Source of the DNA: Stenotrophomonas rhizophila
GTDB taxonomy: Bacteria > Pseudomonadota > Gammaproteobacteria > Xanthomonadales > Xanthomonadaceae
Direction: 5' to 3'
Assembly (NCBI RefSeq): GCF_020857975.1
Contig: NZ_JACWUO010000006.1
Location: forward strand, 186,001 to 250,000
DNA length: 64,000 bases
Part shown: in pieces, positions 36,511 through 47,200 of the stretch
Numbering within the stretch: the first letter of the stretch is position 1
Layout: each line of letters opens with the position of its first letter
Position numbers and translations under genes: made by a program
The notes under the pieces: generated by a model
What the model was told of the DNA's origin: nothing
Database searches by the model: none
What the model saw: the letters and a program-made list of their open reading frames with translations, nothing else

Positions 36511-37638
36511 ATGGCCTGGAATACACCCGGCGGCAACAAGGGCGGACAAGGCCCCGACGAGAATCGACGAGGGCCGTTTGGTCCCCGCGGTGGCGGCAGT
36601 GGCGGCGGCTGGGGCGGTTTGCCCGGCCCTCTGAAGGATTTGTTCGATGGCGGCATCCTGCGTTGGGTGGCGGTCGCGGTGGTCTTGCTGGTGCTGTTCT
36701 CCAGCTTCCAGCTGATCGGCGAACAGCAGCGCGGCGTGGTGCTGCGCTTCGGCCAGTTCTCGCGGATCCTGGGCCCCGGCCCGAACTTCAAGCTGCCCTG
36801 GCCGATCGAGTCGGTGACCAAGGTCAACGCCACCCAGATCAAGACGTTCAGCAGCCAGGTACCGGTGCTGACCCGCGACGAGAACATCGTCAACGTCTCG
36901 GTCAACGTGCAGTACCGCATCGCCGATCCGCAGAAGTACCTGTTCGGCTCGGTCTCGGCCGACCAGGTGCTGGAGCAGTCGGCACAGAGCGCGGTGCGCG
37001 AGCAGGTCGGCCGTGCCGATCTCAATGCCGTGCTGAACAACCGCGGCCCGCTGGCCGTGGTCGCCGAAGAGCGCCTGCAGGCCTCGCTGAAGGCCTATCA
37101 GACCGGCCTGGTCGTGACCGGCTTGACCCTGCCCGACGCGCGCCCGCCGGAAGAGGTGAAGCCGGCCTTCGACGAGGTCAACGGTGCCCAGCAGGTCAAG
37201 GAACGCCTGATCAACGAAGCCCAGGCCTACGCGGCCAAGGTCGTGCCCGAAGCGCGCGGCCAGGCCTCGCGTGCGCGCACCACCGCCGAAGGCTACAAGC
37301 AGGCGGTGGTGTCCAAGGCGCAGGGTGATGCCGAACGCTTCAGCCTGCTGCAGGTGCAGTACAAGGATGCCCCGGAAGTCACCCGCAAGCGGCTGTGGCT
37401 GGAAACGGTGGAACAGGTGCTGTCGCAGAACCGCAAGATCATCGGCGGCGATGGCCGCCAGCTGATCTATGTGCCGATGCCCGGCGATGCCCGCGCCGGC
37501 GCCGCCGGCACTGCCGCCCCGGCGGTCACCCCTGAAGTGATGCTGCCCTCGCTGCCGGCCAGCACCCCGGTCGACGGCGTGCGCAACGTCGAGCGCCCGA
37601 CCACCCGACCGACCGGTCGTGAAGGAGCCAGCCGATGA
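36511..37638 (+). CDS. hflK: FtsH protease modulator HflK
   Basis: 375 residues. HflK and HflC form the inner-membrane HflKC complex that surrounds and restrains the FtsH protease. Seen: a Gly-rich N-terminus (WNTPGGNKGGQGPD), one membrane helix (about 50-70, LRWVAVAVVLLVLFSSF), the SPFH/band-7 domain (QQRGVVLRFGQFSRILGPGP onward) and a long coiled-coil region (EVNGAQQVKERLINEAQAYA). It overlaps hflC by 4 bp. The E. coli neighbours hfq and hflX are absent; a divergent YhdH gene lies upstream instead. Confidence 0.96.
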   Translation: MAWNTPGGNKGGQGPDENRRGPFGPRGGGSGGGWGGLPGPLKDLFDGGILRWVAVAVVLLVLFSSFQLIGEQQRGVVLRFGQFSRILGPGPNFKLPWPIESVTKVNATQIKTFSSQVPVLTRDENIVNVSVNVQYRIADPQKYLFGSVSADQVLEQSAQSAVREQVGRADLNAVLNNRGPLAVVAEERLQASLKAYQTGLVVTGLTLPDARPPEEVKPAFDEVNGAQQVKERLINEAQAYAAKVVPEARGQASRARTTAEGYKQAVVSKAQGDAERFSLLQVQYKDAPEVTRKRLWLETVEQVLSQNRKIIGGDGRQLIYVPMPGDARAGAAGTAAPAVTPEVMLPSLPASTPVDGVRNVERPTTRPTGREGASR

Positions 37639-38498
37639 AGAATTCACTGTGGATCGGGTTGGCGGTGGCCGCCCTGCTGGCCCTGTTGGGTTCGGTGTAC
37701 GTGGTCCGTGAGGACCAGACCGCGATGGTGTTGAACCTGGGCAAGGTGGTCCGTGCCGACATCAAGCCGGGCCTGCACTTCAAGGTGCCGCTGGTGGAAT
37801 CGGTGCGCGTGTTCGACCGCCGTTTCCAGGTGCTGGACACCGCGCCGGCGCGCTACTTCACCGCCGAGCAGAAGGACGTCAGCGTGGACTTCTTCGCCAT
37901 CGGCCGGATCTCCGACGTGCGCAGCTACTACCGCGCCACCGGCGGCGATGCGACCCTGGCCAACGCCCGCCTGGCGCCGATCATCACCGACTCGCTGCGC
38001 AACCAGATCAACTCGCGCACCCTGCAGCAGCTGGTGTCGGGCGACCGCAGCGAACTGATCGCCAACCAGTTGACCGGCATCAACAAGGCGGTCAAGGAAC
38101 TGGGCATGGAGATCGTCGACCTGCGCATCAAGCAGATCGACCTGCCCACCGACAGCCAGGTGATCAACGATGTGTACGAGCGCATGCGCGCCCAGCGCAA
38201 GCAGGAGGCCGCCAAGCTGCGCGCCGAGGGTGAGGAGCAGTCGCTGACCATCCGTGCCCAGGCCGACCGCGACAGCACCGTGCTGGTGGCCCAGGCCGAG
38301 CGCGACGCCCAGCAGCTGCGTGGCGCCGGCGATGCCGAAGCGGCCCGCATCTACGGCAAGGCCGGCTCGGCCGACCCGTCGTTCTACGCCTTCTACCGCA
38401 GCCTGGAGGCCTACCGCAGCTCCATGACCGACGGCAACGGCGTGATCGTGCTCGACAAGAACGACCCGTTCCTGCAGTACCTCAAGAACGATCGCTGA
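37635..38498 (+). CDS. hflC: FtsH protease modulator HflC
   Basis: 287 residues. Partner of HflK in the FtsH-regulating membrane complex. N-terminal membrane anchor (LWIGLAVAALLALLGSVYVV), then SPFH domain (REDQTAMVLNLGKVVRADIK, GLHFKVPLVESVRVFDRR) and alternating Ala/Glu coiled coil (YERMRAQRKQEAAKLRAEGE). Starts inside the last codons of hflK (4 bp overlap). A strong terminator hairpin follows at 38541-38573, yet the DUF2065 gene continues the same order as in E. coli (yjeT). Confidence 0.96.
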   Translation: MKNSLWIGLAVAALLALLGSVYVVREDQTAMVLNLGKVVRADIKPGLHFKVPLVESVRVFDRRFQVLDTAPARYFTAEQKDVSVDFFAIGRISDVRSYYRATGGDATLANARLAPIITDSLRNQINSRTLQQLVSGDRSELIANQLTGINKAVKELGMEIVDLRIKQIDLPTDSQVINDVYERMRAQRKQEAAKLRAEGEEQSLTIRAQADRDSTVLVAQAERDAQQLRGAGDAEAARIYGKAGSADPSFYAFYRSLEAYRSSMTDGNGVIVLDKNDPFLQYLKNDR

Positions 38499-38540
38499 GT
38501 CGTCACCGCCGGGGTCGAGCCTGCTCGATCCTGACACCAC

Positions 38541-38573
38541 GGGGCCCGGCCAACAGCCGGGCCCCGTGCTTTT
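38541..38573 (+). terminator. Rho-independent terminator after hflC
   Basis: Perfect 10-bp stem GGGGCCCGGC/GCCGGGCCCC with a 5-nt loop, followed by GTGCTTTT. It lies between hflC and the DUF2065 gene. Confidence 0.85.
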
Positions 38574-38587
38574 CCGGAAGCCTGTCC

Positions 38588-38773
38588 ATGAAAGATCTGT
38601 TCTCGGCGCTGTGCCTGGTTGCCGTGCTCGAAGGCCTGTTCCTGTTCGCCGCGCCGCTGGCCTGGAAGCGTATGGCCGAACAACTGCTGATGCTGCGCAG
38701 CGTCACCCTGCGTACCTGGGGCGGGGTGATCCTGCTGGCCGGGCTGACCACCCTGTGGTGGCTCAAGCACTAG
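38588..38773 (+). CDS. DUF2065 (YjeT-like) small membrane protein
   Basis: 61 residues with two hydrophobic helices (SALCLVAVLEGLFLFAAPLAW and VILLAGLTTLWW) joined by a short basic loop (KRMAEQLLML). The size and the hflC-DUF2065-purA context match the YjeT family. Function unknown; the conserved place beside hflKC suggests a link to membrane protein quality control. Confidence 0.85.
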   Translation: MKDLFSALCLVAVLEGLFLFAAPLAWKRMAEQLLMLRSVTLRTWGGVILLAGLTTLWWLKH

Positions 38774-38791
38774 GCTCCAGACAATCCGGGG

Positions 38792-38814
38792 AGCCGGCCA
38801 GCGGCCGGCACTAC
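38792..38814 (-). repeat. GTAG/SMAG-type REP hairpin
   Basis: On the minus strand GTAG is followed by arms TGCCGGCC and GGCCGGCT around a GCT loop. It lies between DUF2065 and purA. Confidence 0.82.
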
Positions 38815-38848
38815 CGCCCATCATCGGCCGGCCCTGACCGGTCCATGA

Positions 38849-40348
<1,500 letters not shown>

Positions 40349-40402
40349 GCGGTGCCGGGCGCCGCCCGGCAGCCGCAACGGCGATACGCTGATGCATGAA
40401 GG

Positions 40403-40426
40403 AGCCCCGCCAAAGCGGGGCTTTTT
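40403..40426 (+). terminator. Rho-independent terminator after purA
   Basis: Stem AGCCCCGC/GCGGGGCT with a CAAA loop and TTTTT. The stem is nearly the same as that of the terminator at 42753 on the other side of the chemoreceptor gene. Confidence 0.88.
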
Positions 40427-40441
40427 CGTTGCGCGCGGCCA

Positions 40442-40481
40442 GATACCCACTCCGGGTACAAACCTATCCAAAGTGGGTATC
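40442..40481. promoter_or_regulatory. Inverted repeat upstream of the chemoreceptor gene
   Basis: Perfect 10-bp arms GATACCCACT (40442-40451) and AGTGGGTATC (40472-40481) separated by 20 nt. It lies 112 bp before the chemoreceptor ATG. It could be an operator or a transcript hairpin; no matching known site is recognised. Confidence 0.5.
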
Positions 40482-40593
40482 CGTTGCCGCCACTTTGCAC
40501 ATTGCTGAACGGAGCGGGGTACGTGCCGCCGTGGCGATCAAGCGGCGCGGGGGATGGCCGATAACAACGTCACCCCACGTTTTGGATGTAGTT

Positions 40594-42726
40594 ATGGATT
40601 TTTTGAGGAATGTCAGAGTCGTCTGGCGTCTAGGTATGGGCTTTGGCCTGTTGTTGCTGCTGGTCGCCGCCGTGGTCGCCACCGGCGCCACCGGCAGCGC
40701 GGTGCAGAAGCGGGCGATGCAGGAGGTGGTCGAGGTGGGCGTGGCCAAGGTGCGGCTGCTCTCGGAGATGCTCGATGCCAACAACCAGATGATGGTGGTG
40801 CGTCGCGAAATGCTGATCCGCCAGGGCCAGGAACGTGAGGCCGACGAGGCCCGCATCGCCGCCCTGGTCAAGCGTTACGAGGCCAGCTGGAACGCCTACC
40901 AGGCGCTGCCCGGCGATGCCGAAGGCAAGCAGATCGGTGCGGCGATCGCCGCCCGGCGCGCCGCCGCGCGGCCGTTGAACAAGCAGACCAGCGACCTGAT
41001 GCAGCAGGGCGATTTCCCCGCGGCGGTCGCCCTGACCCTGGGCCCGGTGCAGGAAGCGGCCAATGGCTGGAACAAGGCGCTCGCCGACGGCGTGGCCTAT
41101 GAAGAGAAGGAAAGCCGCGAGGCGGCCGCCGAGGCGATCGTGCTGGGCGAGCGCACCCTGCTGCAGTTGCTGGTGCTGGGCGGGATCGCGCTGCTGGTCG
41201 GCATCGCCGCCTCGATCCTGATCGGGCGCAGCCTGACCGGCCCGCTGGCGCGCGCGGTGGGCCTGGCCGACCGCATGGCCCGTGGCGAGCTGGACCAGGA
41301 TTTCCGCCTGGGCGGCCGCGATGAACTGACCCGCTTGGGCGATGCGATGGGCAGCGTGCGCCAGAACGTACAGGCGGCGATCACCGCCCAGCTGCAGATG
41401 GCCCAGCAGCACGAAGCGGGCGCGATCAGCTACCGGATGGATGCGGCCGCGCTGCCGGGCGACTACGGGCGCATGCTGCGCGCGACCAATGAGCTGGTCG
41501 GCTCGCACGTGGCGGTGCAGTCGCACATGGTCGAGGTGATGCAGGACTACGCCATCGGCGACCTGCGCCGCGACCTGGACAGCTACCCGGGCGAAAAGGC
41601 GCTGCTGACCCGCACCATGGCCACGGTCAAGGCCAGCCTGATGGCGATCAACCAGCAGATCGATACGCTGGCCAGCGCAGCGCGCGCCGGTGATTTCTCG
41701 GTGCGTGGCGAGGAGGCCGCGTTCCAGTTCCAGTTCCGCGCCATGGTCGCCCACCTCAACGGCATGATGGCCAGCTCGCAGTCCAGCATCGCCGATCTGT
41801 CGCAGGTGCTGCGCGCCATTTCCACCGGCGACCTGACCTCGCGCATGGCCGGCCACTACGAAGGCGTGTTCGCGCAGATGCGCGACGACGCCAACGTCAC
41901 CGCCGCGCAGCTGACCGGCATCGTGCAGCAGATCCAGGGCGCGGCCGGCAGCATCAACGACGCCGCGCAGGAACTGGCGGCCGGCCACAACGATCTGTCG
42001 CGCCGCACCGAACAGCAGGCCGCCAACCTGGAAGAGGCCGCCGCCTCGATGGAAGAGCTGACCTCCACCGTGCGCCAGAACGCCGAACTGGCCAACCAGG
42101 CCGACCACGAAGCGCATGCGGCCGGCGCGGCGGTGCGCGCCACCGAACAGGCGATCGCGCAGATGGCCCGGGTGATGAGCGAGATCAACCAGTCCTCGGC
42201 GCGCATCTCCGAGATCTCCTCGGTGATCGACGGCATCGCCTTCCAGACCAACATCCTGGCCTTGAACGCCGCCGTGGAAGCGGCGCGCGCCGGCGAGAAC
42301 GGCCGCGGTTTTGCCGTGGTCGCCAGCGAAGTACGCACCCTGGCCCAGCGCGCCGGCACCGCCGCCAAGGAGATCAAGGACCTGATCGACGAATCCAGCG
42401 AGAAGGTCAAGACCGGATTGAGCGTCACCGTCGAGTCCGAAGCGGCGATCGCGCGCCTGACCCAGGCCAGTTCACGCACCAACCAGCTGATGAGCGACAT
42501 TGCGGCGGCCACCAAGGAACAGGCCGCCGGCATCGAGCAGGTCAACCAGGTGGTGGTGCAGATGGACCAGGTAACCCAGCAGAACGCGGCCCTGGTCGAA
42601 GAAGCCACCGCAGCCAGCCGTTCGCTGGAACAGCAGGCGCATGCGCTGATCGAATCGGTGGCGGTGTTCAAGCTGGAGGACCCCGCCGCAGGCCTGAGGC
42701 GCCCGGCGTCGCTGCAGGCCGCGTGA
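40594..42726 (+). CDS. Methyl-accepting chemotaxis protein
   Basis: 710 residues. Membrane helix 1 (about 11-32, [20 protein letters not shown]), a periplasmic four-helix-bundle sensor (about 33-185), helix 2 (about 190-210, [20 protein letters not shown]), two HAMP-like segments and a cytoplasmic signalling domain with the hairpin tip [20 protein letters not shown] and [20 protein letters not shown]. The C-terminus (RRPASLQAA) lacks the NWETF/CheR-docking pentapeptide. It has close terminators on both sides and no che genes nearby, so it is monocistronic. Stimulus unknown. Confidence 0.92.
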   Translation: MDFLRNVRVVWRLGMGFGLLLLLVAAVVATGATGSAVQKRAMQEVVEVGVAKVRLLSEMLDANNQMMVVRREMLIRQGQEREADEARIAALVKRYEASWNAYQALPGDAEGKQIGAAIAARRAAARPLNKQTSDLMQQGDFPAAVALTLGPVQEAANGWNKALADGVAYEEKESREAAAEAIVLGERTLLQLLVLGGIALLVGIAASILIGRSLTGPLARAVGLADRMARGELDQDFRLGGRDELTRLGDAMGSVRQNVQAAITAQLQMAQQHEAGAISYRMDAAALPGDYGRMLRATNELVGSHVAVQSHMVEVMQDYAIGDLRRDLDSYPGEKALLTRTMATVKASLMAINQQIDTLASAARAGDFSVRGEEAAFQFQFRAMVAHLNGMMASSQSSIADLSQVLRAISTGDLTSRMAGHYEGVFAQMRDDANVTAAQLTGIVQQIQGAAGSINDAAQELAAGHNDLSRRTEQQAANLEEAAASMEELTSTVRQNAELANQADHEAHAAGAAVRATEQAIAQMARVMSEINQSSARISEISSVIDGIAFQTNILALNAAVEAARAGENGRGFAVVASEVRTLAQRAGTAAKEIKDLIDESSEKVKTGLSVTVESEAAIARLTQASSRTNQLMSDIAAATKEQAAGIEQVNQVVVQMDQVTQQNAALVEEATAASRSLEQQAHALIESVAVFKLEDPAAGLRRPASLQAA

Positions 42727-42752
42727 CCGCACGCGCGCGCTGAGTAAGACAG

Positions 42753-42778
42753 AAAAGCCCCGCTTTGGCGGGGCTTTT
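42753..42778. terminator. Bidirectional terminator after the chemoreceptor gene
   Basis: AAAAGCCCCGC and GCGGGGCTTTT around a TTTG loop, with T runs on both strands. Its stem matches the purA terminator at 40403. Confidence 0.88.
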
Positions 42779-42806
42779 CGTAGGCCGATAAGGGGTGCCG
42801 CTCATA

Positions 42807-43282
42807 ATGCTGCCCCTGCTGCGCCGCACCGGTGCCATCCTGGTGCTGCTGCTGGTCATCCCCGCACTGCACGCCCGCCCCGCAGCGGCCGATACGGTGC
42901 TGATCGTGGTCAGCGGCGAAGGCCGCGACCAAGGCAGGACCCGGCCTGGCTTCGAGATGGACGAATTCGCCCAGGCCTATCTGATCTTCCGCGACAACGG
43001 CCTGGGCGTGCAGGTGGCCGATACCCGTGCCACCGCGACGCTCAGCGCGCCGACTACGCGGCCGTGTACGTCGTCGGCGGCAAGGGGGCGATGTTCGGTC
43101 TGTCCACCGATCGCGCCCAGCGGCCTCTGTTGGGCACGGTGCACGACCGTGGCGGCATCGTGGCCGCAGTCCGCCACGGCCCGACGGCGCTGGTGGAGCT
43201 GCGACGGGCGGATGGATTGCCCCACGCAGGGCGTGGCATCACGATCCGGCTTGCTTCCGTCCCTCGCCAAAGTGCGCGATGA
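42807..43282 (+). pseudogene. Decayed DJ-1/PfpI family protein gene
   Basis: The first part (from ATG 42807) encodes a signal peptide followed by DTVLIVVSGEGRDQGRTRPG and FEMDEFAQAYLIFRDNGLGV, the N-terminus of secreted DJ-1/PfpI proteins. It then jumps to DTRATATLSA with about 40-50 residues apparently missing. After that the reading frame shifts: only the +1 frame from about 43040 continues the family (DYAAVYVVGGKGAMFGLSTD, then LLGTVHDRGGIVAAVRHGP). The nucleophile elbow AVCHG reads AVRHG, so the catalytic Cys is Arg. The frame stops at 43282, without the normal C-terminal half. Deletion, frameshift and active-site loss together point to a pseudogene; a database comparison would settle it. 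Confidence 0.75.
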
Positions 43283-43304
43283 TCTGCCGAACGGGGAGGG
43301 GCGC

Positions 43305-44129
43305 ATGGGGAACAGGGACGAGGGCGGTATCCACGGTGACGTACCGGCGGGCGTCGCGAGCACCGCAGCCGGTGAGTCGCAGATGCCGGCGGCTGATCAG
43401 ACTCCGACCGACTGGTCGTTGCTGCCGGTCACCCATGGCAATGAAGATTCGATGGTCGCGGTGATCTGGCGCCTGCTCCGGCAGGAGCCGGCGCTGATGG
43501 TCAGCGCCGGCTACGTGTTCCTCTCCGCACTGGGGCTGTGGTCGAGCTACTTCTTCTACTTCAAGTTCCGGTTGTCGATCCTGGATTACCTGCAGGTCAG
43601 CGACTTCCTCGTCGCCGGCCTGCGTGACCCTGCCTACCTGTTGATCCTGCTGCTTGGCGCGCTGCTTGCGGTACTGCTGGGCTGGCCGGAGACGCTGCGA
43701 CGGCGCAACCCGGCCAAGGTGGCCCGCCTGCGTGCGCGGCATTGGGGATGGCGGATGCTGTTCTCGGAGTCGCCGTGGATGAACTGGGAGTTTTCCGGGC
43801 TGCGCCCGCTGACCGGCATGTGCATGGCGGTGGTCTGCTTCATGGCGTTCGGTGCGGCGCTGTATGCGCTGAACACGGCGGAGAAGATCCGCGATGGCAC
43901 GGGTGGGACGCCGGTACAGGTAGTGCTCGACGGCGACACGGCCCCGCTGCCAGGCACGGCGCGGCTGCTGGGATCCAGCAGCGCTTTCGTGTTCCTTTGG
44001 TGGCCGGCGGACCGTCGCGCGGAGGCGGTACCGATCGGCTCGATCCGCCGGCTGCAGTCGATGGCCCTGCCGGTGAAGGCGGCGGCAAAGGCCGCAACAC
44101 CGCAGACGCAGAAGACGCGGAAGACGTAG
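43305..44129 (+). CDS. Unknown membrane protein with about three membrane helices
   Basis: 274 residues. ATG 43305 is chosen because GGGGAGGG lies at a good distance upstream, and the codons before it belong to the decayed PfpI gene in another frame. After a polar stretch (MGNRDEGGIHGDVPAGVAST) come hydrophobic segments at about residues 62-82 (VSAGYVFLSALGLWSSYFFY), 103-124 (YLLILLLGALLAVLLGW) and 162-184 (LTGMCMAVVCFMAFGAALYA). A C-terminal soluble domain (VQVVLDGDTAPLPGTARLLG, SSAFVFLWWPADRRAEAVPI) follows. I do not recognise a family. The final codons and the stop lie in a 9-bp tandem repeat (44110-44145). Confidence 0.6.
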   Translation: MGNRDEGGIHGDVPAGVASTAAGESQMPAADQTPTDWSLLPVTHGNEDSMVAVIWRLLRQEPALMVSAGYVFLSALGLWSSYFFYFKFRLSILDYLQVSDFLVAGLRDPAYLLILLLGALLAVLLGWPETLRRRNPAKVARLRARHWGWRMLFSESPWMNWEFSGLRPLTGMCMAVVCFMAFGAALYALNTAEKIRDGTGGTPVQVVLDGDTAPLPGTARLLGSSSAFVFLWWPADRRAEAVPIGSIRRLQSMALPVKAAAKAATPQTQKTRKT

Positions 44130-44145
44130 AAGACGTAGAAGACGC
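44110..44145 (+). repeat. Four copies of a 9-bp tandem repeat spanning the stop codon
   Basis: Units AGAAGACGC, GGAAGACGT, AGAAGACGT and AGAAGACGC; a weaker fifth unit (CGCAGACGC) precedes them. The stop codon of the unknown membrane-protein gene (44127-44129) lies inside. Confidence 0.75.
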
Positions 44146-44214
44146 ATTCCGCCCCGGCGGAACCGTGATGAACGCAGCGATGGCAGGACCGCGTGCGCCC
44201 TTTTTGTGGAACCC

Positions 44215-44237
44215 ATCCGGCCATGGGCCGGACCTGC
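44215..44237 (-). repeat. Variant GTAG-type hairpin (GCAG head)
   Basis: On the minus strand GCAG is followed by GTCCGGCC/GGCCGGAT arms around a CAT loop. The GTAG head is changed to GCAG. A degenerate GTAG hairpin follows at about 44258-44285. Confidence 0.55.
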
Positions 44238-44286
44238 CCGTCGCGTTCGTCAACCGGGTAGGTCCGGGCCATGCTCACGGGCCGGT

Positions 44287-47200
44287 TTACCGTGCGGCGT
44301 TGGCGTGCGGTGGGCAACGGCGCGGGTTGCAGCGTTGTCCGTTGCCTGTCGCGGCATCGGCCGGTGCCGCGCCGTCGCTGTCGATCGCCGCCGCTCCTGC
44401 AGTGCTCCCCGCAGCGCCATAACTCACCCGCAGGCCCACGCTGCTGGCGCGGCTGCTGCCGCGGGTCTGTTCGTGGCCCAGCAGCAGCGACAGCAACCAG
44501 CCACGCTGCAGGCGTACGTCCATGCCGGCGGCGATCGACAGCGCGTTGTCGTTGTAGCTCTGCAGGTCCAGGCGGTAGTCCTGCGCGCGTGGGCCGACCA
44601 CGTAGTTGAGGTAGGCCTGGCCCTTGTCTTCGATTGCCTGGCGGTATTCGATGCTCCAGAACGGCCGGATCCGGCTTTCGCCGTCGCCGGGCAGATAGGC
44701 GCCCTCCAGGCCCAGTGCCACCGCGCTGTTGCGGACCACCTGACGACGGTAGTGGAGGTCGTACAGGTCCAGCCCGGTTTCGCGGTACGCATCCAGCGTG
44801 GTGCGGCTGGCTTCCACGCGGCCATAGCCGGTGAGGGTCATGCCGGCATTGCGGTGCTCGTAGCCGAAGGCCAGCGAACCGAACCACTGGTCGCCGTCGC
44901 GGCTGCCGTGCCCGAAGGCATCGACGTCATTGCTCCAGCGGCGGGTATCGAAGTCCAGCGCGCCGCCGGCGATCACGCCGTCGACGAACAGGTGCTCACC
45001 GGCACGCCACAGGCCATAGGCGGCCAGCGAGTGCTGCCGGCCTTCCACGCGTGAGTCGCTGCCGTCCATCGCGCTGTCGTTGCGGGCCAGGCTGGCGGCC
45101 ACGCCGAACAGCAGGTTCTGGCCGATTGCGCGGTCCAGGCCCAGGGTGATGCCGTCGGTATGGAAGACGTAGCTGCTGCGGCGGTCGCCATCGCCGAAGC
45201 TGGCGCTGCCCGAGGCCCACAGGCCCCAGCCAGTCGGCAACGACGGCCATGGCGCCTGCTGCAGCGGTGCCAGCGGCAGCGCCAGGCTGGGACGATCGCG
45301 GCCGCCGGCATAGCCCAGCGCCAACTGGTTGCTGGAGCCGTTGTCGCCGCTGCGCACCTGGCGCAGGCGATCGCGGATATTGGACTGCTGCGCACTGGCA
45401 AAGCGCACGCTGGCATCCACCTGGGCCTGCACGCCGGCGACCACGCCGGGGTCGCGGGTCGGGTCCGGACGCTGGGTGACGCTCAGGCGCAGCTGCGCGG
45501 TGCCGGTACTGAAGCCTCCGGCGGCGGCCTGGGTGACGGTGATGATGGCCACGCCCTGGCCGTGCAGGGTGACGGTGCGGCCCTGCACGCTGGCCACGGC
45601 CGGTGCGTTGCTGCTGTAACTGAAACCACCGCGGCTGGGGCTGACCGGCTCGACCAGGTCGAACGCCGCTTCGCCATACAGTTTCTGCAGTTCCTGCGGC
45701 CACTGCAGCACCGGCACCGCGGCGGTGATGTCCACCTCCAGTACGGCCTGGGCGGCGGCCTGGTACTGCGCGTTGCCGGCCTGGTTGGCGGTCAGGCTGC
45801 AGCGCCCGGCCGACAGCATGACCACGCTGCTGCCTTCCACCCGGCACACTGCCGGGGTGGTGCTGGCAAACACCACCGCATTGCCGGACGCACCGCCGCT
45901 GGCCGAAACCGCGAAGCGGCCGTCCACGCTGTAGGTCGGCGCGCCCGGGTCGGCGACGAATGCGCTGATCTGCTGCACCGCTTCGATCACCACCAGGGTG
46001 TAGGACTGGGTGGCGGTGAAGTTGTTGGCGTCGGTCGCGGTGACGTCGAAGGCGTAGCTGCCGGCCGCCGTTGCCGTGCCCGACAGCAGGCCGTCGCTGG
46101 CCAGGCCCAGGCCGGCCGGCAGCGCGCCGCCGCTGATGGCGAAGGTGTAGGGCGCCGCGCCACCGGTGACCTGCAGGCGCTGGTTGTAGCCGCTGGCCGT
46201 GAACGCCTGCGGCAGGCTGGTCAGGGCGAAGGCGATCTGCGGGGCGGCCACGGCCAGCGTGTAGTTGGCGATGCCGGTGAACGGGCCGTCGCCGGTACTG
46301 CTGTCGGTGGCGCGCACGCTGAAGCTGTAGTTGCCCTCCACCGTGGGCGTGCCGCTGAACACGCCGCCGCTGGACAGGGTGATACCGCTGGGCAGCACGC
46401 CGACCACCACGTAGGTGTACGGTGCCGCGCCGCCGGTGGCCGACAGGGTGTGCGGATAGGCGCTGCCGGCGGTGCCGCCGGGAAGGCCGGCTGGCGTTAC
46501 GGCGATCGTCGGCGCACCCACGGTGATGCTGACCGTGGCCGGCGCCGAGGTCATGGCGCCGTCGCTGGCGGTGAAGGCGAAGCTGTCCGCACCGGCGTAG
46601 CCGGCCGTGGGGGTGTAGGTAATGGTCAGTCCATTGGCCACGACCGTGCCATGCGAGGCGGCGGTGGTGACGCTGACGCTGCTGGCGGCGCCACCGATGC
46701 TCAGCGGAATCGGCGAGGCGATGCCATAGGCGACCGAAGCACTGGAGGGCAAGGCCACGATCGCATCGGCGGCAAGCACGCTGTTGGAGGCCGCCGATGC
46801 CGGGCCGGTACCGGCGCTGCTGGTGGCGGTCGCGGTGAAGGTGTACGCCTGGCCCACGGTCAGGCCGGACACCCGCAGTGGGCTGCCGGTGCCGTTGACG
46901 TGCACGCCACCGGGGTTGGCGGTCACGGTGTAGCTGCTGATCGCCGCGCCGCCGGTGAAGGACGGTGCAGTGAACGCCACCTCGATCTCGCCGGTACCCG
47001 AGGGCCGGGCGATCCCGATCACCGGCGCGCCCGGGACCACGGCATTGACGGTGAAGGTCCGTGACACGGTCGGGGCGGCCAGGAAGCTGTTGTCGCCGGC
47101 CTGGTCGGCATTGATGGTGCAGCTGCCGATGGAGATGAAGGACAGCAGGCCGCCGCTGGTGATCGCGCATACCCCGGTGGTGCTGGAGGTGAACGCTACC

